From Peromyscus leucopus (lineage: Eukaryota > Chordata > Mammalia > Rodentia > Cricetidae): a DNA stretch of 64,000 bases. A program made the translations under genes and the position numbers. Where the stretch lies: positions 11,417,998 through 11,481,997 of the forward strand of contig NC_051082.1 of assembly GCF_004664715.2 (NCBI RefSeq), written 5' to 3'. Below the pieces are notes generated by a model that made no database searches, was not told the DNA's origin, and saw nothing but the letters and a program-made list of their open reading frames with translations. Below, one piece after another: positions 11,390 through 22,503 of this stretch (the first letter of the stretch is position 1; every line of letters starts with the position of its first letter).

Positions 11390-11495
11390 CACCTTTGGGG
11401 AACTGAAGACCGTGCGCCTGCCGAAGAAGATGACGGGGACAGGCGCACACAGGGGCTTCGGCTTTGTGGACTTCGTCACCAAGCAGGACGCAAAG
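11390..11495 (+). CDS. Rbm19: Rbm19 coding exon: central part of the last RRM (RRM6)
   Basis: Exon of RNA-binding protein 19, a nucleolar protein with six RRMs needed for pre-rRNA cleavage and 40S subunit production. The 106-bp exon follows AG at 11388-11389 and is followed by GTGAGT at 11496. It starts with the last base of a split codon (phase 2) and then encodes 35 residues, TFGELKTVRL through KQDAK. It contains the RNP-1 octamer RGFGFVDF at 11451-11474, whose aromatic side chains stack on RNA bases. The next exon continues the same fold in phase 0. The gene assignment rests on the residue pattern of this RRM plus the C-terminal tail, recognised from memory. The upstream half of the domain is not in the window. 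The open frame around it (11358-11585) includes intron sequence and is not the exon. Confidence 0.95.
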
Positions 11496-11974
11496 GTGAG
11501 TGCTGCCCCCCCTCCCCCCGAGAAGCACCGAGCCTCTGAGCCAGGGAAGAGTGTCTCTGCCTCCCGCTGCCAACTCTTCCCCTGACTCTGCTAATTTACC
11601 CAGGATCCTCGGAGGGAGAACACTGGGTCTGGGGTTCGGAGGGCCGGGGAGTATGTGTTGGTGTGTCCATCACGCATACGCAGGGGCCGAGGTTGACCTA
11701 TTTCTCAGGCTGCTCTATGGCAGGGGAAAGACCCTGGGGCTGAGTGTGGTAGACAGCACTGTTTAAAACAGACTGGGCAGGAATGGAAAGGGTGTCCAGA
11801 AAACAGTGCGTGGGATGGGACCTGGATCCTTCCTCAGCCCTCCAGTTGTGGCCGGTTCCATTCTAAGCTATGACACCACAGGCCGCTCCTGCAGCACACA
11901 TGCACATGTGTAGATATTTCCCTAGTTGTGCAGAGGGCGGCACAGCCTTGGGGGTTGTGCTTAGTTTTGCTTAT

Positions 11975-12141
11975 TTGTTATATACGTGTTTGGTACGTAT
12001 GCGTGAGTGTGCGCATGCGCGTGCAAATGTGGAGCTCAGAGGACAACTTGCAGGAATTGGGTCTCTCCTACCCATAAGTACTGGGGACTGAACTCAGGTC
12101 ATCAGGCAAGCACCCTTACCCATTGAGCCATCCTGCCATAC
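11975..12141 (-). mobile_element. B3-type SINE, antisense
   Basis: Reading + strand: 'gagctcagaggacaacttg', 'attgggtctctcctaccc', 'ctggggactgaactcaggtc', then 'cacccttacccattgagcca', which is the reverse complement of the B3 tRNA-derived head. A TGCGCATGCGC palindrome (12010-12020) lies in its alternating purine-pyrimidine tail. Confidence 0.75.
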
Positions 12142-12769
12142 CCCTGTAACTGCCGCCGCCGCCACCACTCTCCCCTCTCCCCACCCAGGCTCTGACTTCG
12201 GGCCCAGGGTAGCAGCCAGGCTGTCATCCTGCCAACGTCTAGGAACCACTCTCAGGGCCTCAAGCTCCAAAAGGCCGGGTTGTACAGACAGGGCAGCTGG
12301 GCCGTCCTGTACCCCGTGCTGAGCGCTGCCCGGGCAGCCGTGGCCTTCCATCGCCTCGGCTTTCCTCCATGGAAAACAGCATCCGGGACGATTCCCACAT
12401 GGCCAGGGCTCCTCCACCCCAAGGGCCATCCTGCCGAAGAGCAGAGTGGCTCTGAGCGCCAACTGTGGTGTTACAGGAGGCCACAGGGGTGGGGAGCGGC
12501 ATGGAGCAGCAGGGGCGGCGTGGGATATAACCGCTGCCGAGACAGCCTGGGCGTCCCACGGGCACAGGGTACCAGTCCCCAGGGCATGGCAGCCGCCCGC
12601 ATCTCCGCGACCCCCCTCCAAGTGCCTGCTTCACTGCCTAGACATTGGTCCTCTCTCCTCAGCTGGCAGCCCTACCCTGTCTCCTCCATCAGTGACAGGA
12701 GGGGCAGCACACTGCAAGCTCTAGGTCTTGGCGACCAGAGAAACCCTGTCACCGAAGGCAGTTTGGCCT

Positions 12770-12905
12770 TCCCTGGCCTTGCCTTGTGCCTGGGTCTCCT
12801 TGCCGTGAAATGGGTTGACGGTGGTACCCCTGCTCCAGGTTGCGACAGATGGACCTATGAGGCCGGCTCGCTGGCCCGTGGCAAATGCTCAGAACGACTT
12901 GGTTC
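12770..12905 (+). mobile_element. MIR-like relic
   Basis: 'gtgcctgggtctccttgccg' followed by 'tgaaatgggttgacggtgg' resembles the MIR core and downstream region. Strongly diverged. Confidence 0.35.
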
Positions 12906-13109
12906 TCATTGCCATAACCCGGGGGCCCTGAGTCATCCATCCCTCGGGTCTGTGCACACCTGTGATGTCCGGTCAGCAGAGCAGCAGTATGCGTGCACAC
13001 ATCAGCAGATAGTGTGTGCACTGCATCCTGAACTCCGGGCTTCCCTCTCCGCCCCTGACAGAGGTCTCTCACCCCCCGGCTTGGCTCGCCATCTATCTGT
13101 GAACCCAGC

Positions 13110-13205
13110 GTGCCTTCTTCCCCTCGGAGCGACCTTGGAAAAGTGACTCACCCTCCCTGCACCTCTCACCTCTGACAGGGCTGCTGGGGTGATGCTCTGA
13201 GACCA
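13110..13205 (+). mobile_element. MIR-like relic
   Basis: 'gaccttggaaaagtgactca' and then 'ctgcacctctcacctctgac' resemble the MIR core ('gaccttgggcaagttacttaacctctctgtgcctcag'). Short and diverged. Confidence 0.35.
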
Positions 13206-13226
13206 GGGCCTGGCCCTGCCAGCTCC

Positions 13227-13312
13227 TTGTGCTGCCCTTGTGGGGGGGGGAGGGGGGGCTGTGACAAGTGGGGTTGTGCTGCCCTTAGGGGGGGGCTGTG
13301 ACAAGTGGGGGT
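13227..13312. repeat. 47-bp tandem duplication with G-run
   Basis: TTGTGCTGCCCTT begins at 13227 and again at 13274. Each copy continues into a long G-run and then GGCTGTGACAAGTGGGG. The copies differ mainly in G-run length, consistent with slippage or a recent duplication. Confidence 0.85.
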
Positions 13313-15258
13313 TCAGTACCGGCCCCCTAACCAGAAGCCCTCCTCCTGCACAGTGACTGCCCTGCCCAAGGTCAACGTCACAGCTGACCTGGCACATAGC
13401 CTCGAGGGACAGGCCAGGGGTAGATGTCCACACCCCCACTTCTGTCCTACAGCACAGTCCCGAGTCCCCGGGGCCCAGGGCACGCTACACCCAAGTGGCC
13501 CACACGGCACCCAGGCCCGATCGATGTCCCTCCTAATCCCAAGTCAGCCCCTCAGCAGTGAGGTGGCGGCTTCTCCCCTCCTTCCCTTTCCATTCTTGGC
13601 TCCTGGCGGAGAGAGGGCAGCCGAGGACAGCGAGGGCTCCACCCACAGCCCTGGAGACTGTCTGTGCCCTCCCCTCAGCGGGGCTATTTCGGGCCTCTCC
13701 GGCCTTGCCAACAGTCCCCCTGCCCTGCCCTCTGTGCCAGGACTCGCGCCCTTTTGTCCCCCAGTAAGGTCATCTTGATGACAGTGGCACTGGCCTGCAG
13801 CCCTCCTCCCACAATAGTCCCTTGCTCTTGTTTCCCGGGGCAGCTGCGTCTCTCTCCCTGATCCCCTCCGTCTGTCTGCCGAGTGGCACTGTGCGTACTT
13901 TTCACCCGCCATGACTGCATGCTCCCGGCCCACAGTGTGGCCACGCTCTGAACATGGAATCATTCACGGAATACGACTTGGGGATGGGATTACTCCGCAG
14001 TGGAGAAAGAGTGGAACCCACCTGAGCTGGAAGGGGGCCTGTCGGGCCCCTACCTCTCGGAACATGTTCCCCTGAGCCTCCATTTCGCACGGGATGTTTT
14101 AGAGAAGGCAGGCCCGTTTAGAAACCCCTGGCTCTCCCAGTGGTCTCTGACCCTGTGGAATGCCTTCTCCTACCTGGACCAGACCCCTCTCCATGCAGAA
14201 CAGCAGCTTGTCACTGCGTCTGCAACCTTGTACACTAGGAGGCCTTCTCAGGCCATCCTCAGACATAGAAGGAAAACCAGAAGGGAAGAGAGCTGGAAGA
14301 AGTGACAGCCACTAGGGCTGAGGCAGGAGGCTGCCGCATTCATTGCTAAATGGAGGACGGTGAGGCCGGAAGGCCCAGAGAGACTAACGCCTGCCCGGAG
14401 GGGTGGGCAACCAGCCTCCACTTGCCCCCACCCCACCACATCTCAGCTCCTGGTATCAGGCTCTTGCCCTGGCCACACCCCACAGAGGTCCACCGAGGCC
14501 GGCCGAGCCCTGCACCAGTGCCCACTCCTTATCCTGGAATGAGGAGTTGGGTTCTGTCTCCAGGCTGTCCCTCGTTCCTCACATTCTTAGGGACCCAGCA
14601 GACCCCTTCTGAATCAAGTACACAACAGTGCAGGAGAGCAAACCCAGCAGGAGGCTCCGTGAAGGCCGCCATGGCGGAACCCAGAGGACCCAGGCGCCCA
14701 ACGGTAATAGGCAGGGGCTCCTGAGGAGGGCACCACCCGTACAAGAGACGTGTCTAGCACAGACCCATCGCCTGCCCCAGCCCAGTGCACCACATCAGGC
14801 GGAGATTAGCCCAGAAGCTCCCTCTCCTGACCTTGCACATCTGCACAGCCCCGGGCCCGCCCCTGACTGATGCTGACTTGCTCAGGCAAATGGGAGAGGC
14901 CTGGGCTACTTGCCCAGTCACAGGCACCGGTGGCCTGAGCCTTGCCTGCTCACAGGAAATAGCTCGACATGCAGGCGAAATTCTCCCTGTCTAGGACATT
15001 CGATCAGGCCCGTGTTCTAGGCAGTAAATGCTGGTCCTGCTGAAGGTACCCACATTATCTCAACCTCCACATTTCTCAGGGAACCTAGCCCTGCACCAAA
15101 GAGCGGAGCCATGGGGCAGGGAGTCAGCCTGGCACACATCCTACCCACCTTCACCACCCCCACACCCTTCTCTGGGCCTCTGGGTACCTCGGATGATAAA
15201 GCCCTTCTGATGCCCCATCTTTGGAGTGCCCCCTGGGTACTGGTGGATTGTTTGACAC

Positions 15259-15271
15259 GGGGGGGGGGGGG
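15259..15271. repeat. (G)13 homopolymer
   Basis: An uninterrupted run of 13 G residues. Confidence 0.9.
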
Positions 15272-15704
15272 AGACAGCTCAGTGTTACACAGCCAGGCTC
15301 CTCCCTCCTGTTAGGCACTGGTTTACCAAAGTGCTATCCTTCCTCTAACCCCGCCCCTCCCATGCATCCCTCTACCCAGCTTCAGCGCCTCACCCTGGAG
15401 AGGGCTCTCTGGGTAGAGACACACAGAGCCTCTGAAGAGCCGCTGCCTTCTGCACTGCTGGGCTCCCCCCAGCTCCCCCTCTCCCAGCTCGTGGTGCGGC
15501 CCTCTCACCTGGACCGGCAGTGGGGGGGTCCTAGGCAGGTGGATTTGGTCCCCATTGGCTAGACAGCCACCAATAGGCACTGGGTTTCCATTCAGGCCCC
15601 ACCTTCCTTTTCTTACATAGCCCAGGCTGGCCCTGGAGGAAGGGAGGGGAAGGAGGGGAGGAGCAGACAGACCCCCAGAACCCAGAATATTAACTGTTTC
15701 CCAC

Positions 15705-15960
15705 ACGAGGTGCCTTTAATTCTCCCTCCCGAGCCACGCTTCTTTGTACTTTTGTGGTTGCAGCTGTTTTAGCCACCGACACTGTTGTTTTAAAAGGCCT
15801 ATTTTCACATAGAATGTTATCCAATTAGCAGAGCAATGTGTTGGCTTAAATAAACACTCGGGGGGAGCCGGCAGCCGGAGATGCGATGGCGGCTGGCGTT
15901 GGCAGGCAGAGCTCTGCTGTGATAAACAACCGTCGCTTTAATTGTAGGGCCACATGCATC
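15705..15960. promoter_or_regulatory. candidate conserved noncoding element (homeobox/FOX motif cluster)
   Basis: Repeat-free sequence with several recognisable cores in about 250 bp: CAATTAGC at 15822-15829, TAAACA at 15851-15856 and 15923-15928 (forkhead-type), TTTAATTG at 15937-15944, and TTTAATTC near 15716. CpGs are retained at 15860-15900. Motif density in a locus near Tbx5/Lhx5 suggests an enhancer, but conservation is untested. Confidence 0.3.
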
Positions 15961-17289
15961 TCCTTCCTCTCTCCCACTTCTCCACCATGGTGGGTGGACG
16001 CCCAGGGAGCGAGCGACAGGATGCATGGCCTGAGCTCATGCTGGCTGGTGATGCCATGTGGTGCAGCGGGCCCTTCAGTGAGACGTGGGGTGGTGGGATT
16101 GGTGATGAGCAGCAGGACAGAGCTTCAGTCACATGCGCTTAACACACAGCTGCGTGATGGTGTGCAAGGGGAAGAACGAGGTGTCGGGACAGCGGGGTGT
16201 GCCGGGATGACCCCCGAGGAAACACTCCTGTTCCAACCAAGCAATGCCAAGTAGGATCAGAGTGGCCCATGACGTCAAAGCTGCCTTCCTGTTCCCCATG
16301 TGGGTGAGCCCAGGTGACCCTGCCCCGCAGCAGGAGCTGGTGACATTGCCCTCCGGGAGTGGCAGAGCATTGAGAGAACAGATGGTGTGGTGTGTGTGCT
16401 GGGGGACGGGGCGGCAGCTGAGTCCTCTGGGCCCCAAGGTTCCCCACTGCATTGAATCCTGCATTGACCAGATCTGTGTCTGCCAGAGCTAACTCACGCA
16501 GGCGTCGGGGTTCCATCCCCCTTTCCTGTTTGCATGTGTGTTCATGTTGTGTGCAAGATCACACTGGCATTTGAATGGTGCTACTTTGCCAGGCTTCTGT
16601 CACCACCGTGCAAGAGTACAAATTCCAGCCAAGCTTGCATTTCAAGGCAAGGACTCGGGCTCAGCCAGCACATGTGAGCTAAGACCCCCTACAATCAGGT
16701 GCTGCCCGGTTCGCCGCCGAGGCATAAGCAGGATCACACTGCCATGCTGCCAACTGCAGCCCTGCAGACCTCCGTGGGGACCGAGGCCTGCCAGGCACCT
16801 TGTAGACCCAGGTGAAGACTTGGCTTTCAGAGCTGTCAGGTACAATGTGAGTCAGGGGAAGGTAGAAACGCAGCCACGAGCCATGCTTGGGGCCAAGGAG
16901 CAGCCACTGCCTTGCTTAGGTCACCGGCTGCCCCTAGAGTTCACGGGTCGTCACACTGAGTTGAAAAGTGAAACAGCAGGGACTTCCAGCAGGTTACTGG
17001 ACAGTGCAGGGCCCAGCCCGGTCAGCACCGCCTGTCACCTCTTACCCTGGCCACCTGACACCTGCCCTTCCGAGGTGCTTTAGACCTGCGGAGACAGCGG
17101 GGCCGTCCCTGCCTCACCCCGCTCCACTATAGGGTTCGTCATTTGAGCCAGGGCAGTGTCCTCAGGGGTCAGGTTGACTGGACTGAGCTGATGGAATGAC
17201 TAGGGGTGCATCTCTTCCTGTCATAGAGTCAGGTACAGTCTGCAAGTGGGCCTGTGGCTGTTAGTCCTGGCCGGTCGCCCTCCACTCCT

Positions 17290-17447
17290 CAGTGTCTGGT
17301 GGTTTGAATAAGGATGGTCCCCATAGGTTCCCGGGAGTGGGACTGTTTGAAAGGATTAGAAGGACTGGGAGGTGTGGCCTTGCTGGAGGAAGTGTGTCAC
17401 TAGGGGTGGACCTTGAGGTTTCAAAAGCCCATGCCACACACACATTC

Positions 17448-17489
<42 letters not shown>

Positions 17490-17672
17490 GTGTGTGTGCA
17501 TGCCTGCAGATCAGGATGTAGCTCTCAGCTACCGCTCCAACACTATGCTCCCCACCATAATGATAATGGTCTAAGCCTCTGAAACTGAGCAAGCCCCCAG
17601 TTAAATGCTTTCTTTTATAAGAGTTGCCTTGGACATGGTGTCTCTCCACAGAAACAGAACAGTGACTAAGAC
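17290..17672 (+). mobile_element. MaLR-like LTR relic with embedded (TG)n
   Basis: Order of blocks: 'ggtttgaataaggatggtcc', 'aggtgtggccttgctggagg', 'gtcactaggggtggaccttg', 'aggtttcaaaagcccatgcc', then a (TG)n run at 17449-17500, 'ctctcagctaccgctcca', and 'aagagttgccttggacatgg' near the 3' end. This resembles rodent ERVL-MaLR-type long terminal repeats. No coding part is present. The exact family is not assigned. Confidence 0.6.
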
Positions 17673-20021
17673 AGTGTCACTTCTCAGAATGGACTGTGGA
17701 AGTCACTCCATATTACACAAAGAGCTAGGACACACTCTGGGCAGGCCAGAAGCTGCTGGCTGCTGGCAAGGTGTGCTGACCCATCGTACAGGCCACTGGG
17801 AAGCAATGCAAAGCACCATGAGAGGCAGACTACCCAGTGTTTCTTCCAAGCCTGATAGGACTTGGCTCCTCTTCCCCTTCCCCTTCAGGTTTTGGGCACA
17901 GAAGTTTAGGGCAGGTTGGTGGTGTCAATGTTTAGATGCCTTTAGCGTCTGCAGCCCTCTGGCTCTGCCAGGGATGGTACCCAAGGAGCCAGGGGGACAG
18001 GGCCAGGAGGCTGCTGACATCTAATGTCAGGTCCATCCTAGCCTCTGCCTGCAGCTGGAGATCAGCCAGGCCTCTGTAACCACATGGGGCTGGAGTCCTG
18101 CCAAGGGCACAAAATGGTTTTGGTTCCTGGGAGAAATTTTGTCTTCAGGGAAACTGCATAAAGGTCGACCCAACCTGCACTAGCAGCATTCCAGAACCTT
18201 CCATGGTCTTAAAAGATGACCACCAGGTCCAGCCTCATTGCAACCTGTATTGGTTCCCCACTTTGCCAGAGCAGACTGACTTCCAGGTAGGATCAGGACA
18301 AGGAAGCAGGAGGCCGTGGCCTTGGACCTGGGGACTGAGGCTTCAATCACAGGGCATCCAAGCCAGAGAAATGGAGGGTGGTAGCCTGGGCCTGGAGTAG
18401 ATGCTCACAACTTTCAAAAGGAGCTGCCTGAGACAGAGCCCCACCAATGGGAGTTGGGGTCCAGCCAGGGCAGGTCCACCCCAGAGTGGTTCAGGTAAAG
18501 ACATTTATACCCCAGGAACTGAGGAGTCACCGTGAACAGTGATCTCCCCAGGATCAGATGGTGGGGGAAGCATCACCTCACTCAGGATAGAGGCTCTTAG
18601 GAAGAAGGGTGAGGCCCATGCTGCCGTCTGGAGGCTGGGGTGGGAAGGAGTCCCACCTCCCTCCTCTCATCTCCCAGCAAGCCTCCCATCTGCTTCCCCT
18701 CTGTAGATAGGGAGACAGTGCTGGCTGGGGCCAGGGAAGAGGCTCCCAAGGTGCCCAGGATGGAGCTCAGGGTAGCCGGTGATAGCCACCAGGAAGTGGC
18801 AGGGTGTGGCTCTTCCTCGGCATTCCCTGTATCAACCCTGAGTCAGTCCCTTGAGTTGTACTCTGGGCCATAGGGCTTCCCAGCAGGCCAAGGTGAAGGT
18901 TGACATGTCTCTCCTGTGCCAGCAGGTAGGTTGCTATGTCCATTCAGTGGGGACCCAAAGCCATGGGTGCTAGGTGCAGAGCCAGACCAAGTCCATGTCA
19001 CCATCATGTGTGGTGACCTTAGCTGTGCTTTCACTGTGTCTTTGTGTTCAGAAACGCAGGGTTGAAAAGCTGATGGGATGTTTAAGGTAAAGCCGTGCTG
19101 ACCATCCACCCACGGGGGAGACATGTTCTCAAGATCCTCAGTGAAGGGGATTCTGGTTTACTGAGAGCAGTGTCCCAGCTAAGGAAGGGATAGGGTACCT
19201 TTGCTCCGAGGTTCAGGGTGTGCAGGGCACAGGGTGGCAGAGCCTTCCCGGACTAGGCCGCTGCTTCAGTGTGAGAGATGGAACACACAGCAGACCCTCA
19301 GTTACCTCATGTGAAGTGGGAAGCCCTGGGCCACACCAAGAGACTGTTGGTCTCAGTGATGACAGAAAGCAGCCACAGGACTCCATGCTCCACAAGGGAC
19401 AAGCCCCCAGGCTGTTTTGGCAAAGGCGAGTTCCCTGAGCGTGGTAGCCTCTCTGGGAAGATGGCGAGGTGGTTTCTCTGGGGCTAGGTTTAGGGGAAAA
19501 GCTTCGGCAGCTTTCATTCTTCCCGTTCAAGTGCCTAGAATCTTCCATGCATCTCGGGTGTGTCCTCGCTCCAGCCCAAAAGCCCCTCAAAAGTGGGCCT
19601 GCCCTCCCTCCCTCCCTCCCTAAGAAGCCTCAGGCAGACAGGCCTCTTCATGAAGCATGTGCTCTGCGCTCCCCAAGGCTGGCTTTAGCCCCCAGTCACT
19701 GTTCGTACCCCATGAGGAAAGTTTGAGGACACCACACTCAGCTCAGGAAGTGAGCACACGGAGGAGCATGACCTGGTCACTATCATCCCTCAGCAGTCAG
19801 GGCTGGGATGGCTCTGCTGTTTTTAGAGAACCCCATACTGTGTTCCAGAAAAAAACAAGAGCTTTTGCATGTGGGCCCTGCTGTTCCCGCCCTGGTCACA
19901 GCACACATCTTATAGCATTGCCGCAGGGCAGTTGCTCTAAGCTGTGACGATGAAATGGTTCCCTGGATCCCCTACCCCCCACCCCCTGGCTTTGCTGCTG
20001 CTTCATCCAGATGTGATGAGG

Positions 20022-20120
20022 CCTGGATGCAGAGGCCTTAAGCAGCTCGGCCAGCATCACACAGCTTGGAAGTGGTAGAGCAGGGATTTGAACTGAGGTA
20101 GCCTAGCTGCCGAGCCACAG
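20022..20120 (-). mobile_element. MIR relic, antisense
   Basis: 'catcacacagcttggaagtg' followed by 'agagcagggatttgaactga' is the reverse complement of the MIR 'gggttcgaatcccggctctgccacttactagctgtgtgac' core. Confidence 0.75.
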
Positions 20121-20277
20121 CCCCCCACACCTCTGAGTACCGAACGCCCTTCTGATGAGCTAATAAAGTGCCCGAGGGGTACAGAGAGGGAGAACCAGGG
20201 AGAGGCTATTAGCAACTCCTACAGTGAACAGAAACATCGCCAGGCCTTCTGAGGCCCAAGAAAGCAGAAATAGATTG

Positions 20278-20303
20278 AAAAAAAAAAAAAAAAAAAAAAA
20301 AAA
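20278..20303. repeat. (A)26 tract
   Basis: Twenty-six consecutive A residues. The preceding 100 bp do not match a SINE I recognise, so whether this is a retroposon tail is open. Confidence 0.9.
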
Positions 20304-20534
20304 TGAGGAAGAAACCGACGGCTGGGCCTCCCCGCCAGGGTCTCTTTCTGCTTTCTAAGTGCGGGCGGGCGGGCGGAGTAGTCACCAGCTGCAGCCTTGG
20401 CTGTCCCAGACTGCCGTGTCCCCAGGATGCAGCTCCTCGGGGACCCTCACCAGACTCCCTACCAGTTCCTCTCTCCGTCTTGAGGGGCGGACTCCCCCAG
20501 TCCCACCGTCTCCCTGCCTTGCCAGCTGAGCGCC

Positions 20535-20665
20535 CGCGCTTCGGAGCTCCGAATGAGCCATTTCGGCTCGGGGGCCAGATGCATTTTTATATCTGCCTGG
20601 GAAAAAATGGCAGGGGTTCTGCTGGCAGTCGGAAGAGGCTTCTAAATTAAACTTAAAAAAAAAAG
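20535..20665. promoter_or_regulatory. candidate conserved noncoding element
   Basis: A unique segment with 'cagatgcatttttatatctg' near 20576 and 'ttctaaattaaacttaaa' near 20640 within GC-rich flanks. Composition-based candidate only. Confidence 0.2.
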
Positions 20666-20774
20666 TGTTGGGGTTGGGCGGGCTGCACCTGGCCCTTCTC
20701 AAGACTGCAGAGAACAAAGCATGGAGACCTTCCCTCTCTCCGTGAGGCCACACGACTCTTTAATGCCTCCTCTC

Positions 20775-20799
20775 CCACCCCACCCCACCCCACCCCACC
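20775..20799. repeat. (CCCCA)5 microsatellite
   Basis: About five CCCCA/CCCAC pentamers in tandem. G-rich on the - strand. Confidence 0.85.
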
Positions 20800-21666
20800 T
20801 GCCCCCAAGCCCTCCCGTCCTTCCAGATTCTGTTTGTCGTGAGTGGCCACTGGGTGCCGCCTTCACAGCTTGCTCTAAGTCCTGTAGCCTTTCCAAGATG
20901 GGGCATGTGACCCCGCTAGGGCAGTGACTAGCCCAGGGCCGTGGCCTTATTTCCCACACCCTGAAGCTTAAGACGACCCAGGCGGACTCCCTGGCAGTTC
21001 CAGGGCCCAACACCCAGACAGTGTGGGCTGAAGTGTGACTGGCGCCTCCCTCCCGTTTGCTGACCGCAGCTGGCGGTGCTTGTGTTGGGGGTTGTTTGGT
21101 AGATTCCCCTCCTCGGGCCCTGTCTCCGTCTCCACGTGGTGCTGTGCCTGAGCCTGACAGTAGTCCGCCTCACTCCAGTGTGACCTGGTTCCTCCAACCA
21201 CTCTTTTCCAGCACGGTCACCTCCCAAGGTGCCCGAGGCCAGGCCCCGATGCGTCTTCTAGGGGACACATTCCAACCACAGCGGTCACGTCACGGGCAAG
21301 GGGCAGCGGCCGGCCCCGGGCCTCGCTGTACTGGTGACTGGGTGCTGTAGGCGTCAGCACAATGAGAGGGGCAGACTCACGGCTCTTCTTCTGCCTCTGT
21401 GTCGCCGTCCTCCCGCTGCGAGCCAGGGTGCTCTCCATCCCCCCCCTCCCCCCGGGAGCCCCGAGAGCATCCTCTACACCTTAGGGCTCTGTGGAGAGAA
21501 GACAGCTGCAAGGGGAATCTGTCTGCGAGCACATGGAGATGGGCACACATGCTGTGGACCCCACACTGAATCTCGCGCATCCTCCAGGGTCCCAGATCTG
21601 AGTGTATTCACGCTTCCACTTCAGGATGCTGAGCCCGGAGGGTTCGCTTAACCTGCCTAAGCTCTT

Positions 21667-21691
21667 AAAAAAAAAAAAAAAAAAAAAAAAA
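21667..21691. repeat. (A)25 tract
   Basis: Twenty-five A residues with no recognisable SINE body directly upstream. Confidence 0.9.
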
Positions 21692-22382
21692 GGACGCCCA
21701 GAGTCTGCCTCGCTCCAGACATGATCACTCTAGAGTCGAAAGACGTCTTGGCCACTTGGTCTTGTGTTAGTGGTCTCTGTGAGCTGGGAGAAGAGTCGGG
21801 GGACCTGAGGAGTGACAGCCCAGGTGTATGTTTCTCTTGAGATGGTGGTGGAATGTTCTGGAATCCATATGCTGATGGCTGCATATGCATACACGGACCA
21901 TGGATGGATTGTATCTCAGTTTAGTGTTTCAAGAAGGAGGGGAGGGGTGCAGGGAGCTAGGCAGACAGAGCAAGGAGGAAGAGCCTGTTCGAGGCCTGTG
22001 CTGCTGAACTGGGCCCGGGAGCCCGTGGTGGACAAGGGACCAGTAAGGAGACGGCAGAAGCAGACAGGACGGATTCAGACAAGAGACGGGGGATAGGGCA
22101 GAGAGCCAGCAGCAGAAAGGGGCCTCTAGTAGCCCTGAGGGACTGTCCTCTGAGGACCTGACAGCTGGGTGAGAGGAGAACCCGTCGTTGGGGTCGCATG
22201 GGGAACAGGTGACCCACCTGTGTTGACTGCTCAGTAGCTCTTTCCCCCGAAACATAGCTTAGTAATTAAGTAGGTGGGCCCCCAGCACCCCAACGCCTTG
22301 GCAGACACCCCTGGTCACGGGGGAGGGGGAGGCCGTGTGCAGCGCGCACAGTTCACATGCTGCTCTTTCTTGCCCCCTCCAG

Positions 22383-22503
22383 AAAGCCTTCAATGCGCTC
22401 TGCCACAGCACCCACTTGTACGGCCGCAGGCTGGTCCTGGAATGGGCAGACTCGGAGGTGACGGTCCAGGCCCTGCGGAGGAAGACAGCCAGGCACTTCC
22501 AAG
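22383..22503 (+). CDS. Rbm19: Rbm19 coding exon: C-terminal part of the last RRM
   Basis: A 121-bp exon between the acceptor AG at 22381-22382 and the donor GTAGGA at 22504. It opens in frame with AAA and encodes 40 residues, KAFNALCHST through TARHFQ, plus the first base of a Glu codon (intron phase 1). It completes RRM6: helix alpha-2 (KAFNALCHST...) and strand beta-4 (GRRLVLEWAD), followed by a basic linker with LRRK. Joined to the previous exon (phase 0) it gives an uninterrupted RRM second half of normal length. No frameshift or premature stop is seen, so the gene appears intact here. The open frame around it (22335-22940) reads into the intron and should not be taken as the protein. Confidence 0.95.

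Larger units (their letters stand above)
11496..22382 (+). other. Rbm19: Rbm19 intron (10,887 bp, phase 0)
   Basis: Bounded by GTGAGT at 11496 and a pyrimidine-rich acceptor ending AG at 22381-22382. No additional exon, RNA gene or protein-like frame was recognised. The 288-aa frame at 12280-13146 has no recognisable domain and overlaps MIR-like sequence. The stretch 17.7-20.0 kb is unique sequence in which I see nothing specific. Confidence 0.9.

Noticed and set aside
12280..13146. 288-aa open frame on the + strand
   Set aside because: Intronic, GC-rich, no recognisable domain, overlaps MIR-like text, no splice or start context. Long frames are expected by chance at this GC content.
20160..20303. 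Possible processed pseudogene ending in (A)26
   Set aside because: An AATAAA lies about 115 bp upstream of the tract, but no protein-like frame or flanking duplication was found.
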